Assembly: GCA_026874595.1 (NCBI GenBank)
Contig: CM049310.1
Span: forward strand, 39,189,558 to 39,253,557
Direction: 5' to 3'
Length of the DNA stretch: 64,000 nucleotides
Source: Sipunculus nudus
Lineage: Eukaryota > Annelida > Sipuncula > Golfingiida > Sipunculidae
Shown in pieces: positions 35,318-46,249 of this stretch. Both the position numbers and the translations under genes were made by a program. The first letter of the stretch is position 1. Each line of letters opens with the position of its first letter. The notes beneath the pieces were generated by a model. The model was not told the DNA's origin. It was given only the letters and a program-made list of their open reading frames with translations, and did not search any database.

Positions 35318-36479
35318 CAGAGAACCGAGACTTGTTTATATGATTATCTTGGTATTGCACATTTAAGTAAGGATAGTATAACCAGTGGATATTTCTATAT
35401 TTTGTTGTATATTTATATGCAGTATCATGTATTGGTGATACGGTGGGAACGTAGGTTTAGGGAATCATGAAGTTTTATTTGATGTTGGTTTCGGTACAGT
35501 CGTATAATTCCGTGATAAATACATATTGCCAGACGTTAGTCTCTCTCAACTCACGTGAAATGGCACTCTTTAATGTAGATTCCCAAGGCAACGTACCAAC
35601 GCCTCTGGGTGCGTGTCCACTTTTATATCCATACATTGAGCGACAGGTCTCATAATATCGTAAGGCGATAGGCCAAGAGCGGCAAGGTTGTGTGACGTAG
35701 GCAGGGGTACATAAGCTGAAGACGCGAGTGTAAAAACCCATTCTCCTAGGTCAGCGCTAGAGGGTGGCGTCAGGCAGTGTGTCGGTCCAGAGTATTGTTT
35801 GTCAGAGTCTGCGAACGACCAACGTAATTTCATTAATGGACTGGTGAATTGTGTTTACAATAGGACATGTAAACAGACGATGTTCATCTGCCGTGGTCAA
35901 GCCCAGCGAACAGACCGGATATGCTGATCTGCGTGCGTGGTACCGAATATTGTCGTGTGCGGTAACACATTCAGGCACAGTTTACTGGATTTATCCAGGG
36001 TGATTTTACAGTGAATGACGTTGTCTAAGTAATGCTACATTGAGGGCTGTGAGTCTATCTGTCAGTGATTCAGAGAATCGAGGACCTCAAGGGTAGAGAC
36101 TGTGTCATTCCAGTGATTTGTTGAAGCGCTTTTGTATCATGTATACAGTGGCAAACCACCATGGCGCGAGGATGCTTTTACGCGACGATCATGTGACCAG
36201 CGGCCTTGGTGCCAGTCGATCTTCCTGTGTACTGTCCTTACAGCGATTGTCAGGATTAATCAAGACTCTGTGCATTTGTGTATTTACATGGACTCTTTGA
36301 ATATTTGTACCATGTGCGTAGGACACTTTTCGAGGGAGCTGTACGTTTATTTTTTATAATATTTTTATTGTTTATGTAACACACGGCATTCTCATCCTTT
36401 TGAGTGTATATGCGAGCTTCAGCCAGTTTAATCCACTGTATAAAAGAACCTCGAAAGTCCATTTCTTCGGGGTGTGACA
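35318..36479 (+). repeat. 3' LTR of the Ty3/Gypsy element
   Basis: About 1162 bp, aligned with 29720-30968 and ending GTGTGACA. The left end is blurred by the G tract. Indels relative to the 5' LTR are frequent (for example around 35780 and 35925-36010). Confidence 0.9.
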
Positions 36480-36539
36480 CCAAGTGTATCAGTAGTATAT
36501 ATAATCCATTTTAGTGCTGAAACAAGTGCTTGTAGCTCT

Positions 36540-37335
36540 ACCCATGCATGCTTATATGCACTCATTGCGTCTGAGAGTATATGCGTTCATCTCCGTTCGT
36601 GTGTGCGTTAGTGTGTGTGTTTGTGTGCAGTGGCGTCAATTTATCTTCAAGGGGGGGGGGGGGATGACTCGCAGGGTGGTGAGATTACTCGCAAGGGTCG
36701 GGGGGGGGGGGGGGTGAAAGCCGTGGAGGGTAGTCAAAATTGGGATAAAACAGACATGTTTATACATATATATATATGTGACACATATCAAATATATATC
36801 TCAATTAAGTATAAGGTTTAAAAAAATAAGGTATATGTTTATTCTAAACCGTTTATATATAAATATTTCATAGTAAACTCGTAAATGGAACCAAAGTCTA
36901 TAATTCTATTTATTTATATATTTCATTTGAAATATATAAATATTATTCTCTGAATAGTGGGGGGGGGGGGGATGATTACATTGACCATCCCCCCTCACCA
37001 AAAAGTTGGGGGGGGGGATGAGAGGGATATATATCCCCCCCCCCCTTATACTGACGCCCCTGTTTGTGTGTGTGTGTGGGGGGGGGGGTGGTATGTGATG
37101 TAATCATGAACGGATTTCATGAAATTTCTATGTCATTTTTCTGAATTGGGCCAATGAAGAACCGATTAGAATTTGGTGTGGTTCCGGCATATGATCTAGA
37201 TCAATGAATATACACAAATGTAGAGTAACTTATGCACGAATGAACTTGGGATGACTTTTCGGACAAGTGAATATAAAAGAGCATCCCACAAAAGGAACCC
37301 CCTGTCCTTAGAATGCAAATTTCTTGGCTTGGTGT
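36540..37335 (+). repeat. Dispersed repeat R2, copy 2, split by a hAT MITE
   Basis: 36540-36627 (tatgcgttcatctccgttcg and a GT-rich run) continues after the MITE at 37063-37335 (AATCATGAACGGATTTCATG, GCCAATGAAGAACCGATTAG, CTTAGAATGCAAATTTCT). The same order is uninterrupted in the copy at 53985-54365, which shows directly that the MITE is an insertion. Confidence 0.8.
36628..37062 (+). mobile_element. hAT-type MITE family M1, copy 1
   Basis: Begins CAGTGGCGTCAATTTA and ends with the inverted partner TATACTGACGCCCCTG. TTTGTGTG flanks both sides (36620-36627, 37063-37070): a perfect 8-bp target duplication, the hAT superfamily size. The interior of 435 bp is AT-rich with no transposase and has G tracts at both ends. 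It aligns with 50419-50851. Confidence 0.9.
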
Positions 37336-37473
37336 TAAAAATGGGCACCCCTTATTGGAATGGATTATAACACAGAAATATGCAAGTTATACTCGCAAAA
37401 AGACGATGCATCACCTATTTAACACCCCCTATAGAAATTTTGTCATGCCACTGTTCATCCATTATAAATATTA
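37336..37473. other. No gene seen
   Basis: Short unassigned stretch between two MITEs. Confidence 0.4.
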
Positions 37474-37661
37474 CAGGGGCTAATCCAGGATTTAGGAAAA
37501 GGAGGGGTCAAACCCAGGAGAACTAATGACTAATCCTATAAAAGGCCCCGGTTCAGAAAAAGGGGGTGCGAGAAAAATTATGTGAAACCCCTGAAATAAG
37601 GTTGCGACGGGTGAAAAAGAAAGGGGGTGGGTGGTTCAAGGTGGCCCTGAATCCGCTTCTG
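37474..37661 (+). mobile_element. MITE family M2, copy A
   Basis: Begins CAGGGGCTAATCCAGGATTT and ends ATCCGCTTCTG, flanked on both sides by ATATTA (37468-37473, 37662-37667). It aligns with copies at 39354-39568 (inverted) and 43994-44196, and is the most diverged of the three. Terminal CAGRGGCGGATCC ends are hAT-like; the duplication here looks like 6 bp rather than 8. Confidence 0.75.
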
Positions 37662-39330
37662 ATATTATTATTCAAACACTTTTCCAAGGGCTTTATACTC
37701 TTCTTTGGTGAATAAGATAAACAATAAGAACAGGAGAAACCTTCCCCCTATATAAAACATTATGTAATAATATAATGAGTTACGTATATGATTAATAATA
37801 CAATTTACAACCCCTCTCCCTTCCTTGACAAAACACCCTGATTCGCCCCCAATTGGGTTAATCTTCATGTACTCGGTTGACCTTTGACCTGTATATACAC
37901 ATTAGTTCTGGGTCTAAGATCCCGCCTGGTATCGTATTGTCTGATTCTAGAGCATTTGTCTGTTTCAGATTCAAGTACTTGACTTACAGTTATTTACAAC
38001 ATCCTTGAATCGCATACATGGCAGTCGCTATATATATATGGATTCGTTTACCCTGTCACGATTGCATGTTCCTTATACATGAGGCAACTATTAGATTTTC
38101 GGCTCTGCTTCTGTATGACATTGTGTGTTTTCCCTGATATACACTGGTGACGATATAGTTTACTTATCTACAGCACCGAGGATCGTATATATATAACAAA
38201 AACTTATGTGCTAACATTCGACTTGCATGCATTCCTCTCAGTGAATCTGGAACCGGCCTCCCATGTATACCGCTTTTCCCCCCGGCAGATTCTTTGGCGG
38301 CCGGAAACCGGTATATATAGGTTCGGTGAATATGAGGGTACAGCCTGTCCCGACTTAAAAAACAAAGTCCAGTCTGAAAAATCTGGTGCAAAAATCTTTG
38401 GCAATGGCAAGGATTTCATGACGATTTTTATCGGTGCATATGAATCAACAAAAATATAATCTATAGTTTTCTGGTCATGGAAGCGCATGCGTCAAACATT
38501 TTCATTTGGTCATGAACATTTTCTAATAATTTTCGATTGCTGTGGAAAATTTCTGTACGGAAATTCCTTATACGTGACGAAGGAAAATCCAACAGACTGC
38601 TTTTGGAAATCGCTGTATGGAAATTCCTTATACGTGACGAAGGAAAATCCAACAGACGCTTACTTAATAAAATATGTTTTGTTTAGACTATTACTCTCCA
38701 TTAACTTGCAACTAGTATAAACTTTGATTCAAAATGGTTCTCTCAACAAATTGAGATAAAGAATGCCACTGATACAGGGAGCCAACAACCATTCATGCAT
38801 ATGTATTAGGTAATCGCCCCCGCTTTGTATGAACGTGCATTATAAATACGTTCCATGCCCTTAGTGCAATAATAGATGTGATGAGGAATGTCACATTCAG
38901 TGCCGATTGGTTGAGACTTGAAAGGTTACCAATCGCATACTATTGAAAGGTCAGGGTTATTTACCCCATCAATCATGTCTATCATGCAGCCGACGGAAAT
39001 TGTTCATTTTTAATGCCTGGTGTTTATAAAAAAAATAAAATAAAATCACCCGTGCTACATTTAAATAAAGGTTTATAACCTAAAACACATAGTTGTACAA
39101 CAAACAAGAACAAGTTCCAAAATGTAAAGAGCTCTTCAATTGTATTTTCCGGGTAACCCTAATAATATCATGTTTCTCCGTCATAGGTCAGAACCAGTGT
39201 TTGGTGATTCCCATACAACTTTTTGTGTACCCTTGTCTGATCTGTATATTCTTTTATTTCTCAAGGTTTTAGAAGCCCTGAAACAGCGGCAACTCAGGTA
39301 TGCACAAACAGATCTGTTGCATGGTTTAAT
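37662..39330. other. Unassigned DNA with a 60-bp tandem duplication
   Basis: At 38559-38657 the phrase GGAAATTCCTTATACGTGAC and the next 19 bases occur twice, 60 bp apart and identical, so the duplication is recent. Otherwise no gene or repeat is recognised. Confidence 0.55.
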
Positions 39331-39376
39331 CGTAAGACACCCAGTGCCTATCGCAGAAGGCACTGGGTGTCTTACG
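39331..39376. repeat. Perfect hairpin, 19-bp arms, across a MITE boundary
   Basis: Arm 1 CGTAAGACACCCAGTGCCT (39331-39349) lies in flanking DNA. Its exact reverse complement is at 39358-39376 inside MITE copy B. The 8-nt loop consists of part of the target duplication and the first MITE bases. Confidence 0.95.
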
Positions 39377-39568
39377 ACCCACGGGGTCCGGACCCCCCCC
39401 CCCCCTTTTTTTCATCAGAAACAACGTTCTTTTAAGGGCTTCAGACAAAATTTTTGCGGCCTGACCCCCCCCCCCCCCTTTCCAGACCTGGGGACCTTTT
39501 TCTTAGGGTTTTCATTAGTCCTCCTGGCTTGGATCCCCCCCCCCCCCCACATCCTGGATCCGCCCCCG
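39354..39568 (-). mobile_element. MITE family M2, copy B
   Basis: Inverted relative to copies A and C. TATCG immediately flanks both ends (39349-39353, 39569-39573), a perfect 5-bp target duplication. Compared with copy C, about 27 bases just inside the CAGAAG terminus are replaced by an inverted copy of the neighbouring genomic DNA, forming the hairpin at 39331-39376. C tracts are at 39390-39404, 39466-39478 and 39536-39549. Confidence 0.85.
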
Positions 39569-39742
39569 TATCGCCACTCGTTTGTTAACGATAACGATAC
39601 ACCCGTTGGTGTGATGCCCCAAGACTGGTGGCCCTGTCGACTATCAGCCAGAACCAGAGATATTTCAAAGGTCCAGGCCGCTCACGCAACATGCAGGCTC
39701 TGTGGGTTCACATGATCACCTGATCTTAGGCAAGCCGCACTG

Positions 39743-40280
39743 TAGACTGGTGCCCCGCTCTATTATGGCACCGCTGCTCTTGGCCAATCATAGAGACGGG
39801 CGTACAACGCCATCTTTTGTACTCCCGGCAGACTGGTTCCAACTCCAATATGTATTATATATGATAAAAATAAGGATTTCGTTTGCTCAGAGAAGTTACC
39901 AAAGGTTGGCTGTACATAAAGTATGACATAATGATAAGATTAATAGGTATTAATAATAAATCACTGCTACACACAATGGAATATCAAAGATTGAGTATAT
40001 CGTATTATCTATACGATCCATTATTGTATTATTGTGCACCAACTCTATCTTCAATATTTGAAAACTAGAAATAACTAAAGAAAGTTATTTTATTAGAAAT
40101 CTTCACGGATAATCAACAAGGATCGCGTGAACGTCCACGGCAACCGGTATGAGCGTGCATACTGAAGTTGGAACCAGTCTACAGGTTAGTCAGGAGTTGC
40201 AACTGGGAGTACTTAAGATGGCGTTGTACGCCTGTCTCTATGCTTGGCTGAGGGCCATAATAGAGCAGGGTACCAGTCTA
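39743..40280. repeat. Fold-back pair: inverted repeats of about 100-113 bp
   Basis: Left arm 39743-39842 (TAGACTGGTGCCCCGCTCTA ... GACTGGTTCCAAC) matches in inverse the right arm 40168-40280 (TTGGAACCAGTCTAC ... GGTACCAGTCTA), including GGCGTACAACGCCATCTT against AAGATGGCGTTGTACGCC. The arms are imperfect and the right arm has about 20 extra bases. The roughly 325-bp centre has no open frame of note. The open frame at 40149-40604 crosses the right arm and is not supported. Confidence 0.85.
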
Positions 40281-40828
40281 GCCGCACTGACGTCTTCCAA
40301 GATCATACCCGTACCTCGTTATTCTGGGATCACGTCTGCTCTTTACGGACAACACATGCATGCGTGGCGGGAACACGCTGACTGTTTCAATCACGATGCG
40401 GGTGTCTGCAAACAAGGTCTATTTAACCACAAGGTTACACCTGTGTATTTCCAGACATCATTTGCAGAAACGGTCCCTCGGTTTTACACCTCTTGCAGTT
40501 GCTATCATGACATTTACCAAGGCACCCATCAAATTCTGAAAGCAAGATCGGGCATAACTTGGGGTTTCAACGATAAACGAGACAGCAAGTGCAGAAATGC
40601 ATAGACTTATCTTCAATTATTCTCTAAACTTTCAGTTTATCTGAACCAAATTATACCAAAATATTTTCCCTACACTATAACAACCATAAAAAAGAGTAAA
40701 ATCAAGAAAAACTATTAAGTTTAACTTTGTCATGACTTACTTGTGATACTTTTTAGCCCTCAGCCTTAGAGGCTGCATGAAGGGCTATTGTCGTTACCCA
40801 TGCCGTCCGTCCGGCGTGTTTTAACATT
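40281..40828. other. No gene seen
   Basis: An open frame continues to 40604 without any recognisable domain. Confidence 0.4.
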
Positions 40829-41312
40829 TACCTTGTGAGCGGGATATCTTGATAAGGATTTACCGTAGGAATTTTTTTTTTCTTCTGTGCTGATGTATAT
40901 TTACAAAATCTTGGTAAAGTTCGAAGATGGGTGACCTTGACTTATTTTTATAGCGAATTATAGAATAAAACTTATTTCTCAGGAACCACTGGGTGGATTG
41001 TTATAAAACATGCTATGATTAATGGCACTTATGGTTTGTATATGCTGCAGGAGTTTCGGGTCGCCACCTACAATTTCTAATTTTAAAAGAATTTGGATCG
41101 GATTTTTCAATCTTGGCCTTACGAGCGGGATATCTCCAAAAGAATTCAACACAGGAATTTCATTTCCTCGGTGCTGATACATATCATCAAAGTCTCGGTC
41201 AAGTTCGAAGATGGATGACCTTGACCAACTTTTCAAGTTCATATATAGAGTTTATAATAGAAAAAAAATTTAAGAGCTTATTTCTCAGGAACCACTGGAT
41301 GGATTGTTTTAG
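40829..41312 (+). repeat. Tandem duplication, period about 283 bp
   Basis: Copy 1 from 40829 and copy 2 from 41112 share GAGCGGGATATCT, GTGCTGAT, GGTAAAGTTCGAAGATGG / GGTCAAGTTCGAAGATGG, GACCTTGAC and CTTATTTCTCAGGAACCACT with GATGGATTGTT. The two copies are clearly diverged. Confidence 0.85.
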
Positions 41313-41619
41313 AATGTGGAAAGGTCATTGGCCTTGATGATCTCTTAAGTGCCACATGACTTACAAAGACTGGGGCCAGACTTAACAACGTTACGACATA
41401 ACTTTCTAGTCCCAATTCACAATTTGAACTAGAAACATTTGTACAGATATATATTCACGTGAGAACAAATATTACCTAAATACTTGTTACTGTTACCAAC
41501 CATAAATATTGCTCTTTTAGCTGAGGGCTTTTGTCTGCTTTTTGCTGATATTCTAGTTAAAAGTTGTCTGGAAGGGTGTGATAAGTAAAACATTTATGAG
41601 CGATTAAATATTCGATATA

Positions 41620-41621
<2 letters not shown>

Positions 41622-41689
<68 letters not shown>
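41622..41689. repeat. (TA)n microsatellite
   Basis: About 34 TA units. Confidence 0.98.
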
Positions 41690-41690
<1 letters not shown>

Positions 41691-41734
41691 GATTTGATTT
41701 GATTCTCGACTCAGAACTCATGTTGGAATTCATG

Positions 41735-43594
41735 ATGACTGGGTTGCTCGTGTTAGCGGAATGGTTATGTTAGAGGTCATGTCAGACACACACACACACG
41801 TATATACATGTGTGTGCTGTCGTACTAGCGGGTTGGTAATGTTAGCTAGCTGGTCGTGCTACCGGATTGTTATGTAAGCAAGTTGGTCGTGTTAGCGAGT
41901 TGGTTATGTTGGCTAGTTGGTCGTGCATGATAGCGAGTTGGTTATGTTGGCTAGTTGGTCGTGCATGTTAGCGAGTTGGTTATGTTAGCCAGTAGGTCTT
42001 TTTAGCGAGTTGGTTGTGTTGGCTAGTTGGTCGTGCATGTTAGCGAGTTAGTCATGTTAGCTAGTTGGTCTTGTAAGCGAGTTGGTTATGTGAGCTAAGT
42101 TGGTTGTGCTTGTTAGCGAGTAAGTTATGTTAGCTAGTGGGTCTTGTTAGCGAGTTGGTTATGTTAGCTAGTTGGTCGTGCATGTTAGCGAGTTGGCTAT
42201 GTTAGCTAGTTGGTTGTGCATGTTAGCGAGTTGGTTATGTTAGCTAGTTGATCGTGCATGTTAGCGAGTTGGCTATGTTAGCTTGTTGGTCTTGTTAGCG
42301 AGTTGGTTATGTTAGTTATTTGATCTTTTTAGCGAGTTGGTTATGGTAGCTAGTTGGTCCTGTCAGCGAGTTGGTTATATTAGCTGGTTCGTCGTGCATG
42401 TTAATGAGTTTTTTATGTTAGCTAGTTGGTCGTTTTAGCGAGTTGGTTATGTTAGCTAGCTGGTCGTGCATGTTAGCGGGTTAGTTATGTTAGCTAGTTG
42501 ATCTTGTTAGCGAGTTGGTTATGTTAGCTGGTTGGTCGTGCATGTTAGCGAGTTGGTTATGTTAGCTAGTTGGTCGTGCATGTTAGCGAGTTGGTTATGT
42601 TAGCTAGTTGGTCGTGCATGTTAGCGAGTTGGTTATGTTAGCTAGTTGGTCGTGCATGTTAGCGAGTTGGTTATGTTAGCTAGTTGGTCTTGTTAGCGAG
42701 TTATTTCTTCTGTTTCTCGATCCACGTTAACCTTTATCTTTGTGATTAACACAGAGCACGTCGAGACCGGATCAAAGCAGAAACAACTTCTGTCACGTTA
42801 TCACTTTGATCATATGTATGTTTGCGAGTTGGTTATGTTAGCTAGTTGGTCTTGTTAGCGAGTTATTTCTTCTGTTTCTCGATCCACGTTAACCTTTATC
42901 TTTGTGATTAACACAGAGCACGTCGAGACCGGATCAAAGCAGAAACAACTTCTGTCACGTTATCACTTTGATCATATGTATGTTTGCGAGTTGGTTATGT
43001 TAGCTAGTTGGTCTTGTTAGCGAGTTGGTTATGTTGGCTAGCTGTTGGTCTTGTTAGCGAGGTGGTTATGTTAGCTAGTTGGTCTTGTTAGCGAGTTATT
43101 TCTTCTGTTTCTCGATCCACGTTAACCTTTATCTTTGTGATTAACACAGAGCACGTCGAGACCGGATCAAAGCAGAAACAACTTCTGTCACGTTATCACT
43201 TTGATCATATGTATGTTTGCGAGTTGGTTATGTTAGCTAGTTGGTCTTGTTAGCGAGTTATTTCTTCTGTTTCTCGATCCACGTTAACCTTTATCTTTGT
43301 GATTAACACAGAGCACGTCGAGACCGGATCAAAGCAGAAACAACTTCTGTCACGTTATCACTTTGATCATGTATGTTTGCGAGTTGGTTATGTTAGCTAG
43401 TTGGTCTGTTAGCGAGTTGGTTATGTTAGCTAGTTGGTCTTGTTAGCGAGCTGGTTATGTTAGCTAGTTGGTCTTGTTAGCGAGTTATATCTTCTGTTTC
43501 TCGATCCACGTTAACCCCTTTATCTTTGTGATTAACGCAGAGCACGTCGAGACCGGATCAAAGCAGAAACAACTTCTGTCACGTTATCACTTTG
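41735..43594 (+). repeat. Minisatellite, 34/38-bp unit, with five copies of an embedded module
   Basis: The basic unit reads GTTAGCGAGTTGGTTATG then TTAGCTAGTTGGTC, with or without GTGCAT, giving 34- or 38-bp periods. It is degenerate on the left and nearly identical at 42540-42700. From 42703 a module of about 124 bp (ATTTCTTCTGTTTCTCGATC ... CATATGTATGTTTGC) recurs at 42703, 42865, 43098, 43260 and 43487. Spacings of 162, 233, 162 and 227 bp give a higher-order period near 390 bp. No open frame is conserved. Confidence 0.95.
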
Positions 43595-43993
43595 AAACAT
43601 AACTAACGATTGTTAGGTCACACACAGAGAAATATGTTTGGACAGCTCACTGTTGAAGTAGTTCGACTGCAGACAGATGCCGGTCAAAATTCACGTGCAG
43701 ACACAGATACAAGACTGTACATGTACACTCACGATGTATAAATAGAATACAGTGAGTGCAGTCTTGTGAACCCTTCACGGCCTACAGATGTTATAAACCA
43801 AGGCGTGAACCAAGTGGGACTTGCTTTGTTGTGTCCGTGATCGAGGAAGGATATGTGTAATATAAACAATAAAGTAATGTAAGCTTCAGAATATTGCATA
43901 AAATTGTCTTAAGAATGAATCTTATAGCCCATAAATTTTTATGGCATGATATTATAGGTGATTATTATAAAGTCCTTGGTGATGGCCGAGCAA
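43595..43993. other. No gene seen
   Basis: Unassigned DNA between the minisatellite and MITE copy C. Confidence 0.4.
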
Positions 43994-44196
43994 TAGGGGC
44001 GGATCCAGGATTTGGGAAAAGGGGGGTCCAACCCAGGAGGACTAATGAAAACCCTTAAAAAAGGTTCCCAGGTCTGGAAAGGGGGGGGGGTCCAGGCCGA
44101 AAAATTTTGTCTGAAGCCCTTATAAAAACGTTGTTTCTGATGAAAAAGGGGGGATCCGGACCCCTGGACGCCCCCCCCCCCCCGGATCCGCTTCTG
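43994..44196 (+). mobile_element. MITE family M2, copy C
   Basis: Begins TAGGGGCGGATCCAGGATTT and ends GGATCCGCTTCTG, flanked on both sides by AGCAA (43989-43993, 44197-44201). It is the best-preserved copy: both ends carry GGATCC next to G or C tracts, and the interior AAAACGTTGTTTCTGATGAA matches copy B in inverse. No coding capacity. Confidence 0.85.
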
Positions 44197-44667
44197 AGCA
44201 AATATGTTATTGAAACTTTCTGTGCATATCCTTGCATATTAAAACCTACTATACATACTATATGGTCATCTGTAAACTAAACATTTGAGAATAAAATCAA
44301 GTCTTTAAGAATAACTCAAAACATTCATACAGTATAACAGTGGATAAAGACAGAACAAAAAATATTTAAAAAGTCGCCCATGGGTTATTTATTATGCTTT
44401 GCTGTCTGCAGGAACAACTAAGAGAGTCATCGAGGAGAAGCATATCTTTTCCATAAGAATAAGCTTCCATAAGAGGATTTATATCATAACAGTTCCCGCT
44501 TGGCATTGTCATTATTCACGCATTTAAGTATTTATTTATTTCAAAAGATTTTATCTTCCTTTGCCATGATTAGCATTCATTAACTACAAGGGTTTTATCT
44601 GTCTGGTTGTATATAGATGAAAGCAAAATAAACAGATGTACTGGATCACAGGACACATAAGCAACCT

Positions 44668-46245
44668 GTATTTATTATTATTTATTTATTATAATATTGT
44701 GAAGGGTGGCCTGTACCAGAATAAGAATTCTGTTATAAGCAGGGCCCTCTTCCAAGATATACAAGATATTATAAACAATGGAACATGATAATAAAAATAC
44801 ATAAAAGTACATGTACAATGCGAAATATAAAAGACATAATGAGACTGTAAAATCATTACAAAGGAATGATAATATCATAAGATTAATAAAAGGGACGGTA
44901 CTAACAGCGGTAAGAGCAACGATTACATCTAGAACAATTTCGTGCTGTGATAAGATTATAACATCATTGTAAAATCGGAGAAGTACGAACGTGATAATTT
45001 TTTAAAATGCTGCAAATTAGAAGCAAACTTAATGTGTCGAGGAAGGGAGTTCCATAGAGTACTGCCTGCATAAAAAGAGGTAGCCTTGAAGGCTTCAATA
45101 CGCGGTTTCGGAAGGATACAGTTTTTGTTTTCGGTTAACCGCGTCGAATCATTATGAATGCCCTTCGCCATATGAAAATTCTTACATAAATATGAAGGGG
45201 CTAAATCATTTATGCATTTATAGGTTAAAATAGATAGGAGGTACAAATATCGCTGTTCAATTGTCATTAAGCCTATTTCTTTCACTAAATCTAAACTTCT
45301 TTGAGTTGGGCCGTAATTTTTTGTTATTATCCTAGCCGCACGACACTGCATTCGTTGGATTGCGGCACTGAATGTGCTGGGACAGCTGCCCCATACTGTT
45401 AGGCTATAATCTATTGAGGGTTGAACAAAGGCGTGATATATAGTGACTAAAAACTTCTGTGGTAGAAATTTGCTGAGCCGATGTAAAAGTCCAATTTTGC
45501 AACATAGCTTTTTAAAAACGGTAGAAGTGTGAGATTTCCATGTGAGATGGGCGTCAATGATCAAGCCAAGGTGAGAAAATTCATCGACATTCGGGACAAT
45601 ATCTTTATCGATAATTATTTGTAACGAATTTGATTGTTTGCGTTGCTTGGAACTCACAAGCATAGTAGCTGATTTTGTGGCGTTTGCAATTAGTTTGTTT
45701 TTATTAAGCCAGTTAGTAACTTGGTCTACAGCAGCCTGTAACTTATGTTGTGCTGATTCGCGATCGATGCCGTCTGCATATAGCGTGATGTCGTCAGCAT
45801 AAATCGAGCATTTTGCGTCTGTCACATTATCGGGCAAGTCATTAAGATATATAGTAGGAAAAGAATGGGTCCAAGTACAGTGCCTTGTGGTACACCTGTA
45901 TCGATGGTTTTCACCTCAGAATTATAGTTATTGAAGCAGACAAACTGCTTTCGGTCGTATAAATAATTATAAAACCAGGTGTGCGAGTTTCCATTTACGC
46001 CATACTGTTTTAATTTACCCAATAATATATCGTGATTTAGGGAATCAAAACCTTTTTTAAGGTCGAGAAATCATATGGAGTTTACACGTCCGCAGTTCAT
46101 AACTGTCAGCCAATTATCAACTATTCTATGTAATGCAGTTTGGGTAGAGTTGTTTGCAAGAAAGGCAGTTTGTTCAGGAGATATCAAGCGTTTGTGGTTT
46201 AAGTAATTAAGAAGATGACGTTTAATGTGTACGGTAGGACAAGTG
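44668..46245 (-). mobile_element. 5'-truncated CR1/L2-like non-LTR retrotransposon
   Basis: On the minus strand the reverse transcriptase coding part (46245-44956) is followed by a 3' UTR containing GGAAGAGGGCCCTGCTTATA, then a tail of short ATAA-type repeats (44670-44700), the kind of 3' end seen in CR1/L2 elements. The 5' end is truncated within RT, as is usual after incomplete reverse transcription. Confidence 0.88.
44956..46245 (-). pseudogene. Reverse transcriptase C-terminal half, non-LTR (CR1/L2-like)
   Basis: Segments in order on the minus strand: HLLNYLNHKRLISPEQTAFL (about 46230), a stop at 46071-46073 just before motif A FLDLKKGFDSLNHDILL, GVPQGTVLGPILFLLY (motif B, about 45886), a frameshift near 45835, then YADDITLYADG (catalytic motif C, about 45800). 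A 293-codon open stretch runs from 45837 to 44956 through the thumb and C-terminal region (QPSIDYSLTVWGSC, RAARIITKNYGPTQRS, NDLAPSYL, LWNSLPRHIKFA). Catalytic aspartates are present, but one stop and one frameshift show it is inactive, although young relative to the other elements here. Confidence 0.93.
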
Positions 46246-46249
46246 ATGC

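Larger units (their letters stand above)
29720..36479 (+). mobile_element. Degenerate Ty3/Gypsy LTR retrotransposon
   Basis: About 6.8 kb flanked by two direct repeats of about 1.2 kb whose outer ends form the inverted pair TGTCAC/GTGACA. Internal order is gag (N-terminal charged part, capsid, CCHC knuckle), protease C-terminal end, reverse transcriptase and RNase H, typical of Ty3/Gypsy. The LTRs are clearly diverged from each other and every frame is broken, so the insertion is old. No integrase is recognisable: RNase H is followed within about 175 bp by the 3' LTR. Flanking bases (ggaag left, ccaag right) agree only partly as a 5-bp target duplication. A second solo LTR interrupts gag. Confidence 0.93.

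Noticed and set aside
36474-36486. Perfect target duplication for the Ty3/Gypsy element
   Set aside because: Flanks ggaag and ccaag agree only partly, so I do not claim it.
39140-39715. 191-codon plus-strand open frame
   Set aside because: It runs through MITE copy B, translating C tracts as proline runs, so it is a chance frame.
40149-40604. 151-codon plus-strand open frame
   Set aside because: Its first part is the right arm of the fold-back repeat; the remainder shows no recognisable family or exon signals.
41735-43594. CRISPR-like or satellite-encoded protein
   Set aside because: Module spacings contain the same minisatellite rather than unique spacers, and stops interrupt every frame.
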